DNA of 64,000 nucleotides, taken from assembly GCA_037447655.1 (NCBI GenBank), contig JBBHKE010002251.1, positions 1 through 64,000 on the forward strand, read 5' to 3'. The stretch comes from Zygnema cylindricum (Eukaryota > Streptophyta > Zygnematophyceae > Zygnematales > Zygnemataceae). The notes beneath the pieces were generated by a model. It was not told the DNA's origin and searched no databases. It worked only from the letters and a program-made list of their open reading frames with translations. Position numbers and translations under genes: made by a program. This document shows positions 22,861 to 34,174 of the stretch, in pieces; the stretch's first letter is position 1, and each line of letters begins with the position of its first letter.

Positions 22861-23834
22861 GGGTAACCTTCCATCAAGCGTTCCCAGTAATCGTACGGTC
22901 ACGTTTACTGGCAGTAATATTTGTAACACCTTTCCATCAGGTCGTGTCAGCGAGGCAAAAATTGCTTACGTGTTGGATTACGATTGGTACCACGTAGGAT
23001 CTTGTTGAGCCGGCCGGGAATAATGAAAGCTTTGAAAAGTACAATATCTCAACTGCGTATCTGTACGGGCGGACGCCGATTAAAATATCTAGCAACGTCA
23101 CGCTAATGTACAATCTGAACGTTCTTGTATTTGTCGTTGTACCAACAGCCATGAAAACCGTTGCAAAATGAAAATTTGTACAAATGTCCATGAATGTACC
23201 ATTTGTACGTTCATCGCTATACCAGCGGAGGCGTGACAGAATGTCTTACAACCAAGATTTTGTCGTCGAACAGGGTGGTTTTGATGTCAGAGGGTACACG
23301 CCATTTGCCACATGTAAGTTTATAACTTCACGTCCGTCGTGGATCGACTCTGGCTTTTACAAATGGACCATCAAATGGACCATTACACGCGTCCAGTAAG
23401 CGCAAAGTGTCCTCCTGAGGAGTCGGAGGAGACTCGCCATGACAGTAATGTCCTACAAACCAAGATTTTGTCGTCTAACATGGTGGTTTTGATATCAGAA
23501 GGTACACGCCATTTGCCACATGTAAGTTTATAACTTCACGTCCGTCGTGGATCGACTCTGAATTTTACAAGTGGACCAATACACGCGTCCAGTAAGCGCA
23601 AAGTGTCCTCTTGAGGACAGTCGGAGGAGACTCGCCAAGTACTAGATAGAAAGGGCTTTTGCTAAGAAAATTGAAAATCGGACGGTGGAAGTTTTCGCCA
23701 AAAAGTCCGAAGAATCTTAACGAATTTCTAGTAAACATCTTTTGTAAAAAAAAAAAAAAAAACAGTACGGCTTAGTAAGAAAAAGTACTTTCTCCAATAA
23801 ACAACCCCATTTTTCGCCAGATGGAAGGTTACCC
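22861..23834. mobile_element. PIF/Harbinger-like non-autonomous element, TSD TAA
   Basis: Ends GGGTAACCTTCCATC and GATGGAAGGTTACCC are inverted repeats flanked by TAA (22858-22860 and 23835-23837). 974 bp. The right arm also carries 'tgggg-ttgttta', like the 12575 element. The interior includes a tandem duplication of about 208 bp (about 23237-23442 and 23443-23640), with 'gtcgtggatcgactctg' and 'cgcgtccagtaagcgcaaag' in both. No transposase. Confidence 0.75.
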
Positions 23835-23837
23835 TAA

Positions 23838-24380
23838 GGGTCAAGTTCCATCAATCGAAAAGTGGGGTAGATCACAGAAGTTCGCGACTATCCGTACCAA
23901 TTCGTAGTGCTAATTTTGTTACTATTCGCGAAACAACATTACAGAGAATCTTGCCAATACTCTTCGAAGGTCTTGGAGGTAATACTGACCGTCACATGTT
24001 CATCCGCGAGGCGTTCGCTTCATTTTTCTCTGTAGCTGCCAATGTACTTGTAAGTACTTGTAAGAGGTGGGTTGGCAGATACAAAAAAAAAAAAAATCAT
24101 GACACGCTGGACGAATAAGCTACGTGTCACGATGAAAAACCAACGAAAATTGACAAAATTTGCACATGGTATGTATGTTTCAAAATGCAACTGAAAATTA
24201 AAAAAAGTAATCTCGAAATGGTCATTCGTCGCGCAATTTCTTTCGTTGCACTATTTCCAGCAAAAGATTTTCGTCATGTTCGAAAACACGAATCTTAAAA
24301 AATGAGCTGGCGTAAAAGACTGACGTTTGCAGAAAGTACAAAAGTTTTGTCGTATTATGACTTGGTAGGCAGGTACAAGG
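23838..24380. mobile_element. Arm of a PIF/Harbinger-like element, interrupted by copia LTR
   Basis: Starts GGGTCAAGTTCCATC straight after the TAA that also ends the 22861-23834 element. It then follows the 12575-type arm ('acattacagagaatcttgcc', 'acgtgtcacgatga', 'agtaatctcg'). The interior at 24217-24300 matches the interior of the 12575 element ('gacgaatg' region, inverted). It is cut by the LTR at 24381. The opposite arm was not found beyond the nested copia sequences. Confidence 0.5.
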
Positions 24381-25320
24381 TGAAATTCTGTGGTCTCCAT
24401 TGACCCACATAATGAGCAGCCTATGTAAAGCCTCTAGGATAGTATTTGCCCCTTCCACTTTCCCGCTGAATAACCGCCGCCCAAGCACACAAATATTTTG
24501 ACCACCCTCACCACTGTGAGGGCAAAACTTCCCTGAGTCAAACGCAAAAAGGATCACTGAATTTGCTCTGGCCAAGTGAGGAAGAGACTCCCTTGAGTCA
24601 AACGCAAGAAGGATCACTGAATTTGCTCCCTTGAGCAGTAAGTTATGACTGGTCAAAGATGACTTTTATAGTTACAAGCTCTCTTAGAGAGAGGTACCTA
24701 AATATCACCAAGTCTTGGTCTGCCTACTCACGACTACCTACTGCTAAACCCTAGTCCAATAGAAACAACCCTAGTCCAATAGGAACACTATATAGAACAA
24801 GAAGGTAAAATGGGCGATGTACTTATTGTACGGCTATTGTACGACATGGTCTACAAGGTGACACATGTCAAAACACGAGCCATGGTTCCTCCTCCCATCT
24901 TCTCCGGTATCAAATAACGTGGCGCCACGTGGCATCGCGTGATGCTATCTTCGAATGCCGTTAAAAGCTCACTTCGCATGGCGACTACAATGCCGACCGT
25001 CCGATCAAAACATATTTTACATGGTTCAGATTCGCGTACATGGTGTTAATTAGCCGTCGCGTTAATGTTTATACATCTTTGAAACCCGCTACGTGTATTG
25101 TTTCGATAGTGCCTTAGTGGGTAAGGCTTACCACTACATAGTGGTCCACAAACTCAGGTTCAATCTGGACCTATGTAACATTTAGGTAAAACATCTTTTA
25201 CTTCAAAATCTGCCAATTTCTAAATATGGCGGCAACCATGGCGTGCCTTTGATCCTCACTCTCTCTCTTTAAAGTATAACTAAAACATAGAAGTGAACTT
25301 TTAATTACCTATTTTCAACA
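24381..25320 (-). mobile_element. 3' LTR of a minus-strand copia fragment (LTR family A)
   Basis: On the minus strand it reads TGTTGAAAAT...CAGAATTTCA, 940 bp, homologous to the solo LTRs at 12945-13880 and 46161-47046. On its 5' side (25321-25332) lies a polypurine tract AATTAAGGGGTG, and then RNase H coding of a copia pol. That identifies it as the 3' LTR of that fragment. It contains two copies of 'cagtgatcc-ttttgcgtttgactc' and a G-box CCACGTGGCGCCACG. Confidence 0.75.
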
Positions 25321-25439
25321 CACCCCTTAATTCCTAGTCACTTTTTAATTTTAATCCACAGTTTTCTCTGCTACACATCAACAGAATGCATTGGTTTGTC
25401 ATCATTTTGCAATCATTTATCAAACATAAACCACTTTGA

Positions 25440-25990
25440 TGATTTTATTTTCAATCTTCTCTGACAAAGCTTAGTCTAATATCCATATGTATAGATTTGA
25501 AGTGATGTTTCGGATTAGGTGCAATAGAGATAACAACTTGATTATCACAAAAATCATTTTGAGTTCCACACTTCATGAACCCAAGTTCTTCAAAGAGAGA
25601 TTTAACCCACATTAATTCTTTGGTGGCAGCACAAGAAGCCATGTATTCAGCCTCCATAGTGGAATGAGCAACTATTTTTGTTGCTTGCTACTCCAATAAC
25701 ATGCACCAGATCTAATTTGCAACACATATCCAGTGGTACACCGCCTTAAAGGCACATCTCCATAACTGACATCACTTCAGGTGCTGATGTTAGTGAGCTC
25801 CCCTCCCAAATGCAACCACAATTCCCTTTTCCCCACCAGATACCTCATCACCCTTTTGGCAGCCTCCTGGTCTCTCCTTTTTGGTTCATTTAGACTTCTA
25901 CTAACGACACCTACAACGACAGCTAAATCCGGGCGAGTACCGTTCATAAAATAGATTAAACTGCCTACAACTTGTCGGTAAGGGATAGTT
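25440..25990 (-). pseudogene. Copia pol fragment: RT end and RNase H
   Basis: Minus-strand conceptual translation shows the end of reverse transcriptase (a GSLIYFMNGTRPD block near 25960) and RNase H (MEAEYMASCAATKE near 25650, then HMDIRLSF near 25470). Stop codons and frameshifts interrupt it. It is cut at 25990 by the 5' LTR of the plus-strand element, so it is the host of a nested insertion. The 3' LTR follows at 25320-24381. Confidence 0.8.
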
Positions 25991-26956
25991 TGTTGTTTTA
26001 AAAGCTTTATCCTCTAGATAGTAGAGCTGTGAGGGGAATTTCTAACTTAGAATATTTTTGGATTAAAGATTGAAGTAATACTTACCTCAAATAGTATGAT
26101 AGTAAAGAAGTTACTCTAAGAGTATTTGTACGATCACATAGACACGCGTCAACGTTTCAGACTATGCAGGGAAAGCGGAATGGACCCGGACACATGGCAT
26201 ATATCGAACGAGTTAATTCGGGAAATCGGGCGGACGGAAAATGAACCGGACATCTAAGATTACATGTATATAAAGTAAAGTACCAGACGTTGATTACAAT
26301 CGGACTAACGGTTGGAAATTGAGTGGGGACCACGGATGACGTGGTGCTTCGTAAGCACCCCAGATATTCGTACAAAACATACCACAACAGGCTGGACACA
26401 TCTAGAGTGCTGACTAAGCAAGCAACTTTTGGTGTACGACTACAATTTGTAAATACCTGATAGAACATGATTTTGTTGCTTAGTGGATTAGGAAATAGTG
26501 TTTCACTATTTAGTTTTAAGCTAGTTGCAGTTTGGTTTTCGGAAGTACTCTTAGTACAGTGACGTGCAGTTTTGGTAACTTGTCACATTATAGTACAGTA
26601 CTACAGTGCAAGATGTTATTTGCTGATTTGTTGGCTAGTATAAGTTTAGGACTTAGTAAAATTGTTTGGTATCCAGTTTTGGGAAGATGGGAAATTAAAA
26701 GGAGGTTTTTGGAAAACTTGCAGCTCTCATATCTTATGGTTTACTGGGTCACTTATGCTATAATTTTGGGAATTAACAGTGTGTCTGCTAGTCTGTTTAT
26801 GTGCCAATTCTTGGGGTAATTAGATATGTGAGTCGGGAATTATAGTGTGTCAAGAGGTGGTGTTTGTGAGAAATTCTTGTGAAGCTTCTGCTTAAGTATG
26901 TCTACTTCTACTACTACTGCTGCAGCTCCACCTGCACTAGCTGTCATAGAACAACA
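25991..26956 (+). mobile_element. 5' LTR of copia element 1
   Basis: Starts TGTTGTTTTA and ends GAACAACA (TG...CA), 966 bp. It aligns with 30961-32021. A TATATAAAG box lies near 26268-26275. The LTR contains the gag start codon at 26898, 59 bp before its end. The ends are diverged from the 3' LTR by many changes and two tandem duplications, so the element is old. Confidence 0.75.
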
Positions 26957-27640
26957 GGTTATGGGTCTTTCTCTAAGAATACCAATGTTTAATGGGCAAA
27001 AATATGCTAACTGGGCAGACACGGTTGAGTCTTACTAACTGCAGGTTTATTGGAAGTTTTGGATGGATCACTTGATGAAGTTGATCCAACTTGGGTGAAA
27101 AAGAATTCGCAAGCTCGGAATGCTCTCAAACTATGTTTTTCGAAGAATATGGTTATATCACAAATAAAGATGAAAAAGGCGATTGACATTTGGAAATCAC
27201 TTAAGGCGTCTTATGAGAAGGCAAATGTTCAAGAGGAACTTCTATAGGCAGGAAAAACCTGGGATAAAATACTCGGGGGGAACAATGGTCGAGTATACAA
27301 ACAACTTCAAAGCTCTTATTGATGCACATGCTTGTGCTGGTGGCTCTTTCCCTGTGTTCCAACAAGCTGCTTTGATCATTAGAGGTCTTCCTAGCAATAT
27401 GAAAGATGCGTCTGCTGAACTGAAAAAGCATGATAAAACTAGTTGGACACTTCAGTTAGCTATAAATATTATTCTAGAAGAGAAGTCTACGTCAAAGATG
27501 CTTAATGGAGAAAAGCAAGTAGAGGCCTTTAACACGGATTTTGATAGGAAAGGTCAGTTTAACAAGCAGAGAAATTAGTTTAATCAGCAAAAGAATCAGT
27601 TTAAGCCAAATAAGGGTCAATTTAAACAGTTTAATCAATG
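26898..27640 (+). pseudogene. copia element 1 gag, broken
   Basis: The start codon lies inside the LTR. The frame reads through the PBS and stops at about 27036. Further gag-like pieces follow in other frames (27050-27247, 27183-27578), with the usual helical copia gag composition. Nucleocapsid-like Gln/Asn/Lys-rich sequence lies at 27560-27640. Not functional. Confidence 0.7.
26957..26965 (+). other. Half-tRNA-type primer binding site, copia element 1
   Basis: GGTTATGGG directly follows the LTR end ...GAACAACA. It complements CCCAUAACC in the anticodon stem-loop of plant initiator tRNA-Met rather than the tRNA 3' end (which would give TGGTATCAGAGC). It also lies within the gag reading frame. 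Confidence 0.75.
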
Positions 27641-27808
27641 ACAGAATATACGATCTTTTATTGCTTGTTTTTATTGTTCAGAAAGAGGTCATGGATATAG
27701 ATAGTGTCCTAAACTCAAAAAGGCAAATGAGACAGATTATATCAGCCAAGTTGGCAGCAAAATCAGTATAACCAAGGCTTTTCTGGTCATCAGTTACAAA
27801 ACAACTCA

Positions 27809-30800
27809 TTGTTTTCTTCATCTGTCCTTGAGGAAGATGAGTCTTTGACCTTCAATGAGCAGGATGACTCGGAGTTATTTGCAATGGCAGCAACAATGGA
27901 GGGTTCAAAGGACGTCGGATGGATCATGGACACACGAGCATGGGCCCACATGTGTTGGAACAAGGGACTTTTTACAAATCTGCAGACAACACCACCAAAG
28001 ATAATCTACTATGCTTGTGGCATGAGTGCTCAAGGTGATTTTTCATTGCTGGTAGATGTAGGAGGAAAGTCTGTAGAGAGAACACTTCATACTACACTTC
28101 ATAATGTCTTACACATTCCGGACTTCAAAAAGAATTTGTTTTCCACTTTGGTTGAAAGCAAAGGAGTTGGGGTCACTATTAAAGGGGTAGGCGGAAGAAT
28201 TTATTATTGACAAATATTCAGCTGAATATATAGATACTGATGAGTAGAGGGTGTTTCTCTCACATATCAGCTAGTCAGAACTTGTAATCACTGCTCTTTA
28301 GGAAAAAAACATAAGGTGCCTTTTCCACAAGAATCTGATCATAGATCTACAAAAGTCTTGAAGCTAATTCACTCGGATTTTTTGGGACCTGCTCAGGTGC
28401 CCTTTGCTGGCAGGGTTCATTTTATGCTGACGTTTACATATGATTTCTCCAGATTCACTAAAGTTAACTTCATGAAAGAAAAGAGGGAAGTGTTCGGACA
28501 CTTCAAACACTACAAAGTTTGGGCGGAAAAATTGCATGGTGTTCCGATTTTGGAACTCAGATCAGACAATGGAGGGGAGTATATGTCAAAAGAATTCGAA
28601 ATTTTTTTTGTTAGATGAGAGTATATGTCACCAGCTCACTGTTCCTTACACTCCTCCGCATAATGGTGTTTCGGAAAGATTAAACAGAACCATTACAGAA
28701 TGTGCTAGATTTATGCTAGCAGATAAAAAAATAGATTTGAAATTCTGGGTTGAGGCCCTTAACTGTGTAGTTTATATCAAAAATAAAATTAATTGGTTCT
28801 ATGTCTGTCAATACTACACCCTTTGAACTTTGGACAGGTAGAAAAGCTGATGTTAGATATTTCATAGTTTTTGGAAGCAAATGCTTTGTTTTGAACACCT
28901 CACCAAGCACTTGGAAAATGGAACCAAAGGGTTTACCGGGTATCCTTATGGGGTATGATGATACTTCAAAAGGCTACAGAGTATATGTTTTTGATAAGCA
29001 AAAAAAAATTGTTTCTAGAAATATTATTATAAAGGATGAGGAAGTTCGGCATATCTATTTAGCATGACAAAAAAATAGGCTGGGTAAAGTCACAAGAATA
29101 TGTTATTTTTGATACACAGAAAACAGTTTAGTTTATCTTCCAGCTGTTCAGCAACCTTTTGCAGATCCAGTGTCTTCGGATCCTCGGATAACTCTTCAGA
29201 CTCAGATGGAGCAAGCTGAACCGGTCCAAGAGCAACATCAACAAGTAACAAGACCAATGAGGAACACCAGCAATCCATCGGTCTCCGCCTCATAGATTTC
29301 AGGGGGAAGGAGATCTAGCATCTGTCTACAATCTAGATCACACTTTGCCAACTCTGCTAACCCAGGAGAACCTCAGACTATCCAGAAAGCCTTCTCTTCA
29401 CCCGAAAAAACCCACTGGATTGAGGCCGCAGAGGATGAAATGAAGTCCATAATAAAAGCTCAAACGTGGGGGTTGATTGATCTTCCCCCGGACCGGAAAG
29501 CCATTGGCAACAAATGGGTATTCAAACTGAAACTAAATCCGGATGGCACAATTGAAAGATACAAAGCGAGACTTGTGGCAAAATGCTACAATCACAAAGA
29601 AGGAATTGACTTTGAGGAGACTTTCTCTCCGATGGTAAGGTTTCCAACTGTCAGAATTTTATTAAGTCTAGCTGCAATTGAAAACATGGAAGTGCATATA
29701 ATGGATGTTAAAACAGCTTTTTTTCATGGAGAGCTCAAAGAAACTCTTTATATACAACAACCAGAAATGTATGTACGAAAGGAAAAGAAAAACTAGTCCG
29801 TAAATTGATAAAATCTTTGTAGGGGCAGAAACAGGCCCCTATACAGTGCAACCTGAAGTTTGATGAATTCCTCACTAAATTATGCTTTAAAAGAATCACT
29901 TCAGATAATTCTGTGTATGTTCTGCAAGGGGAGGATGGTGTACTTTATATTGTTGTTTATGTAGATGATTTGCTACATAATAGCAAATATATGGATGAAA
30001 TAAATGGCATCAAGACAGCCTTAAGGTCCAGATTTGAGATGAGAGACCTCGGTGAGGCCAAATACATTTTAGGGATACAAGTAGAGAGAGATAGAAATAA
30101 AACACAGATCATGTTAACTCAAAAAGAGGCTATTGGTTCCATGCTTGAAAATTTTGATATGAAAGAGGCAAAAGGATGTGTCACTCCTATGGAGTACACA
30201 CAGAAATTAGAACGAGTTGACTCTGATTCTGGTATTCTAGTTGATGAGAGCTTAGAGTCTGGGGAGGAGGATTTCACGGCCTCAAAACCCTACACACAAG
30301 CAGTTGGTAGTCTCATCTACTTTAGGAACTGCACGAGGCGCGATGTAGCACCTGCTGTGGGAGCCTTAAGTAGAAGTTTGCAAAATCCAAAAAGGGCAGA
30401 CTCGGAAGCTGCAAAAAGAGCTCTGAGGTGTCTAGCATGGACCCATAATCTTAAACTTGTCCTTCGAGGAGGGGAAGTCAAGCTGAAAACCTAGAGCGAT
30501 GCAAGTTATGGCGATATGCCCAGCAGGAAATCAACCACTGGTTGCAGATTGGGAACGAAACCTGTTGCTGGAGCAGCAAACTTCAGAAGGTCACCGCCCA
30601 ATGAACTATGGAGTTAGAATATATGGCAGCAAGCTTTGCCCTTAAGAAACTCCTATGGGTAAAGGCACTTCAGCATGAATTCTGACACATGCAAACTCGT
30701 CCTCAAGTCATCTCGTGTGACAACCAGGCAGCTATAGCCTTTGCCTCGAGTTCCAGCCACCACTTCAAGAGTAACCACATGGATGTCAGACTGCATTTTG

Positions 30801-30950
30801 TCTGAGAAAAAGTGTTTGTCAAAGTTATAAAATTGTACTACTAACCTGATGAAAATATGGTTGCACACGTGCTAACAAAAGCTCTACCTGCACCTAAATT
30901 ACAGTTTTGGAGAAAGGCTATTGGGCTAAGTGAATAACTAAGTCTAAAGC
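27809..30950 (+). pseudogene. copia element 1 pol (PR-IN-RT-RH), broken
   Basis: Pieces in order: 27809-28210 protease; 28316-28618 and 28536-28826 integrase core (frameshift between); 28801-29067 integrase C-terminal region; 29440-29796 RT fingers/palm; 29913-30494 RT palm with YVDDLL and thumb; then RNase H to 30950 with several stops. The catalytic Asp, Asp and Glu of integrase remain visible, but the chain is interrupted at least six times. Confidence 0.8.
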
Positions 30951-30960
30951 TTTAGGGGAG

Positions 30961-32021
30961 TGTTGTTTTTCAAAGCTTTGTCCTCAGTAGATAGAGTTGT
31001 GAGGGGAGACTTAACACATAAAATTTTTGGATAAGTTAGATGTAAACTAACCTTAAATAGTGTGACAGTGAAGTATTACTCTAGAGTATTTTGTACATTC
31101 ATATAAGACACGCGTCGGCATTTTAGATAACTCAAAAATTTGGAATGGACCTTGACACATGTCTCCTATCGAACGGATGACTTCGGTGATCGAGCGGACG
31201 GAAAATGAACCGGACATCCGGGAACACATTTGTAAAGGGCAAATATCTCGCGTCGATTTTAACACGTTAACGGTTGAGATTCGAGTGGGGACCACAGGTG
31301 ACGAGATGCTTGTAAGCACCCCAAATATCCGTACAAAATCACCACAGCAAATTGGACACACTAGATGGATGATGACTAAGTAAGCAACATTTGAGTACGA
31401 AGTCAGAGTGTAAATACCTGAAGAAATAGTTTTTGTTGCTTAGTGTTTTATGAAATAGTGTTCACTATTTAGTTTTTAGGGTAGTTGCAATTAGGTTTTT
31501 AGAAGTACATTAGAGTACCTTGTCGTAGTAAAGTACAGTATTACTATTCAGGAAACTGTCACCTGATTGGCTAATGAGCAGTAGGAGCTCACTAATGAGC
31601 ACTAGGAGCTCACTAATGAGCAGTAGGAGCTTACTCAGAGTATAAAGTTTAGGACTTAGAAATATTTTGGTAACCTGTTTTGGGAAATTTAAAGGCATTT
31701 TTTGGGGAACTTGCATAAGTTTAGGACTTAGAAATATTTTGGTAACCTGTTTTGGGAAATTTAAAGGCATTTTTTGGGGAACTTGCATATCTCATATCTT
31801 ATGGTTTACTAGGTCACTTATGTTGTAATTTTGTGAATTAACAATGTGTGAGCTAGTCTGTTTATTTGCCAATTCTCGGGGTAATTGGATCTGTGAGTCA
31901 AGATTTACAGTGTGTCAAAAGGTGTTGTTTGTGAGGGATTCGTGTAAAGCTTCTTCTTAAGTATGTCTACTTCTACTACTACTGCTGCAGCTCCACCTGC
32001 ACCAGTTGTCATAGAACAACA
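30961..32021 (+). mobile_element. 3' LTR of copia element 1
   Basis: Preceded by polypurine tract TTTAGGGGAG, starts TGTTGTTTTT, ends ATAGAACAACA. 1061 bp, longer than the 5' LTR because of two internal duplications: a 21-bp unit 'taatgagcagtaggagctcac' in about three copies (31571-31635), and a ~73-bp tandem duplication (31645-31787) around 'agtttaggacttagaaatatt'. It includes the gag start region (ATG at 31963) as part of the LTR. Confidence 0.75.
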
Positions 32022-33370
32022 GTTATCTCATACTTTTTGGCATCGAACACAACAATACTTGTACAAAATGGAAGATTATTGAAAAAAAAAATTGTTTGAC
32101 TACCTTTAAGCATATTTTGATGGCAAATTGAGTGTGAAAAGTCGAAAAAACGAAGTTAGGGAGCCATGGTGTAAATTTATTGAATTAGTGACTACGATGC
32201 TATCACAATTGAGTGTGATGTCACATTGTTAGAAACGCCTAAACATCTACAATATAACAAAAACTAGACGTTTATAACCGTCGGTGTATTCAAAAAGTCA
32301 CCAATTGTCCAAAGTTACTTAGTCATCTTCAATTGTCACAAGTTGTACCCATGTTTACAACCGTCACATTTCAAAGTCATGAATTCATTTTAGCACATAG
32401 TAACTCTATAAAAAGTAGTATAACGAATCTTCACTAAAATCTAAAGTAATTTTCCAAAGTACCGGTTACATGAGCACATAACCTAACACCAATAACAGTG
32501 GGCATTATACTTTGCAAAACGTTCCAATATGCAAAAATGAAATCGGTTATTTGAGCTTTGGCAGTTGTTGTAAGGGTCTAAAAGTTAATAACGCCGAATT
32601 CTAGTTCAATTTAAGTTTGAAGAGGACTTAGGGTACGACCCCATATGGTTAAGTAGTGGTTTTTTAAATGTCCTTTTCCTTTAAAAATTAGAGTCGTAGT
32701 GTTAAACCTACAATCCTATTAAAGTTGCAACCATTGAAAAACATCGCAAAATTGTGGAGTGCAAAATATGCGTCATCGTCGAACTTAGGATGTACAAAAA
32801 GTTGTCGTCTTTTGTTTTTTTGGCACACTGTCACGCCATTTTTTAACTTATCTTAAATCACTATGGCAATTTGTTTTAAATAAAGTAAAACTGCTTTGAC
32901 AAATAGGAATACATATTTGCACGTGTGAAAAATTTTTGAAGACTAAAATAAGTACAAAGGTGAACCTTGCAATTTTTGGCGTGCAAAGGCCGCCTGGCCG
33001 TGTGGAGCAAACCACCGGACACGTCCACTTTGCCCCCCTTTACTTTCGTTTTACAACACGCAACGCCATGCAGACGTTTTCCCACCCAAACTGACGAATG
33101 ATGAAACACGAAACATTTTAAGTGCCCGTTTAGTTTTTCGAAATTCGCGCCGTGCAACCGTGCAACTGAAATGCTTGTAGCAAAACTTAAAACCGTTTTT
33201 TTATTCCCCCAATCGTAATTCCTAATAACAGTTTATTCATTAATGTCCTCTACTCTTTCACTCACGCTGCCCCATCCTATACCACTTTTTCTTACCTGCC
33301 CTCTATTGCCTTTTCCCTTGATAACGTTATTTTGACCTGTTTCTTCCTCTCTCGGGGTTTGCCTTTTCAC
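32022..33370. other. Intergenic, no gene seen
   Basis: AT-rich DNA. I see no recognisable gene, and no clear continuation of the minus-strand copia fragment that ends at 25990. Confidence 0.5.
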
Positions 33371-33560
33371 CTATTTTTTTTGTAGGATGTTTTCTCTCTC
33401 TGTGTATTTCTCTCTCCGTTTCTTTCTCTTTCTCTCTCTCTCCCTCTCTCTTTCCCTCCACCCCCCCTCTCTTTCTCCCTTCCCTTTTCCTCTCTTAAAA
33501 ACCCTGAAAAGGTTTATTTTTTGTGAGTTTTTGTTTTTTGTGTTTTAGATCACATTCGTT
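33371..33560 (+). promoter_or_regulatory. CT-rich tract upstream of a short coding start
   Basis: 'tctctctc' microsatellite-like DNA (33393-33495), followed by AT-rich DNA and an ATG at 33575. The layout resembles plant promoters and 5' UTRs with CT-rich initiator regions. Confidence 0.35.
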
Positions 33561-33574
33561 ATTCATTGTGTTGT

Positions 33575-33841
33575 ATGGAAGACCTAGCAAGTAGGACTCT
33601 AGCAAATATGGCCGAATTAAAACGCGTTTGTAATCTACATCGTAAAGGAACCAATGCAAATAGTGAAAACGATAGTACTTCACAGACTAAGAGGAGAAAA
33701 GGACGGGAAAAAGTTGGTTCTTGATATAAAGGGGGGGAACGGGAATATGAAAACGATGCGGGACCAAGTAGGCACACTCGGAGAAGTACGGTGGAACCAG
33801 CCTCTTTTTTGCCGAACACAGAAAAATCTAGACGAGAGGGG
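33575..33841 (+). pseudogene. Possible first exon or decayed gene start, unrecognised
   Basis: From ATG 33575 a frame codes 49 residues beginning MEDLASRTLANMAELKRV, with a Lys/Arg-rich end (TKRRKGREK), then TGA at 33722. The same frame continues open after the stop with hydrophilic, low-complexity Ser/Arg/Glu sequence to a stop near 33857. This composition is like a disordered N-terminus. It could be a gene broken by one nonsense change, or an exon ending before 33722. The copia insertion at 34175 lies just downstream. No family recognised. Confidence 0.3.
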
Positions 33842-34169
33842 GTTTCGAGTCGAAAATAGACAGTTGGGGAGAAAACCTTCCTACAGCACATGCGTCGAGT
33901 TTAACCTTCCTACAGCACTTACGACGCATGTGACAATGGAAGGTGCTAGGAAAACTTGTACTCTTATTTTTACTGTTTTTGGTGGATATTGAGCAATATT
34001 GAACATTTTTTTATTTCACGAATGTTTCATGATTGAATTTTGTTGTCTTATTTTTATTTTTCTTAAAATGATAGGGCATTGTTTTTGGTGATGTGATTTA
34101 CTTTACAGAAATGGTTGGCCAAGGAAGAAGCTAAGTCACATGAAAAACATAAGACTTTTCCTAACTACA

Positions 34170-34174
34170 TCCAG
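34170..34174 (+). repeat. Target-site duplication TCCAG (left)
   Basis: TCCAG directly before the 5' LTR; the identical TCCAG follows the 3' LTR at 39625-39629. This 5-bp direct repeat fixes both ends of copia element 2. Confidence 0.9.

Larger units (their letters stand above)
25991..32021 (+). mobile_element. Ty1/copia retrotransposon, element 1 (old, inactive)
   Basis: Order: LTR, PBS, gag, protease, integrase, RT, RNase H, polypurine tract, LTR, the standard copia order. Internal frames are broken by many stops and frameshifts. Visible blocks: gag 26898-27640; a protease remnant with IMDTRAWAHM (the usual D-S/T-G altered) near 27925; integrase 28270-28830 with HSD, SDNGGEY and NGVSERLNR still readable; RT 29430-30480 with YVDDLL near 29958; RNase H to about 30950. 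The pol frame runs through the polypurine tract into the LTR. No 5-bp target duplication is evident (tagtt / gttat). Confidence 0.85.
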
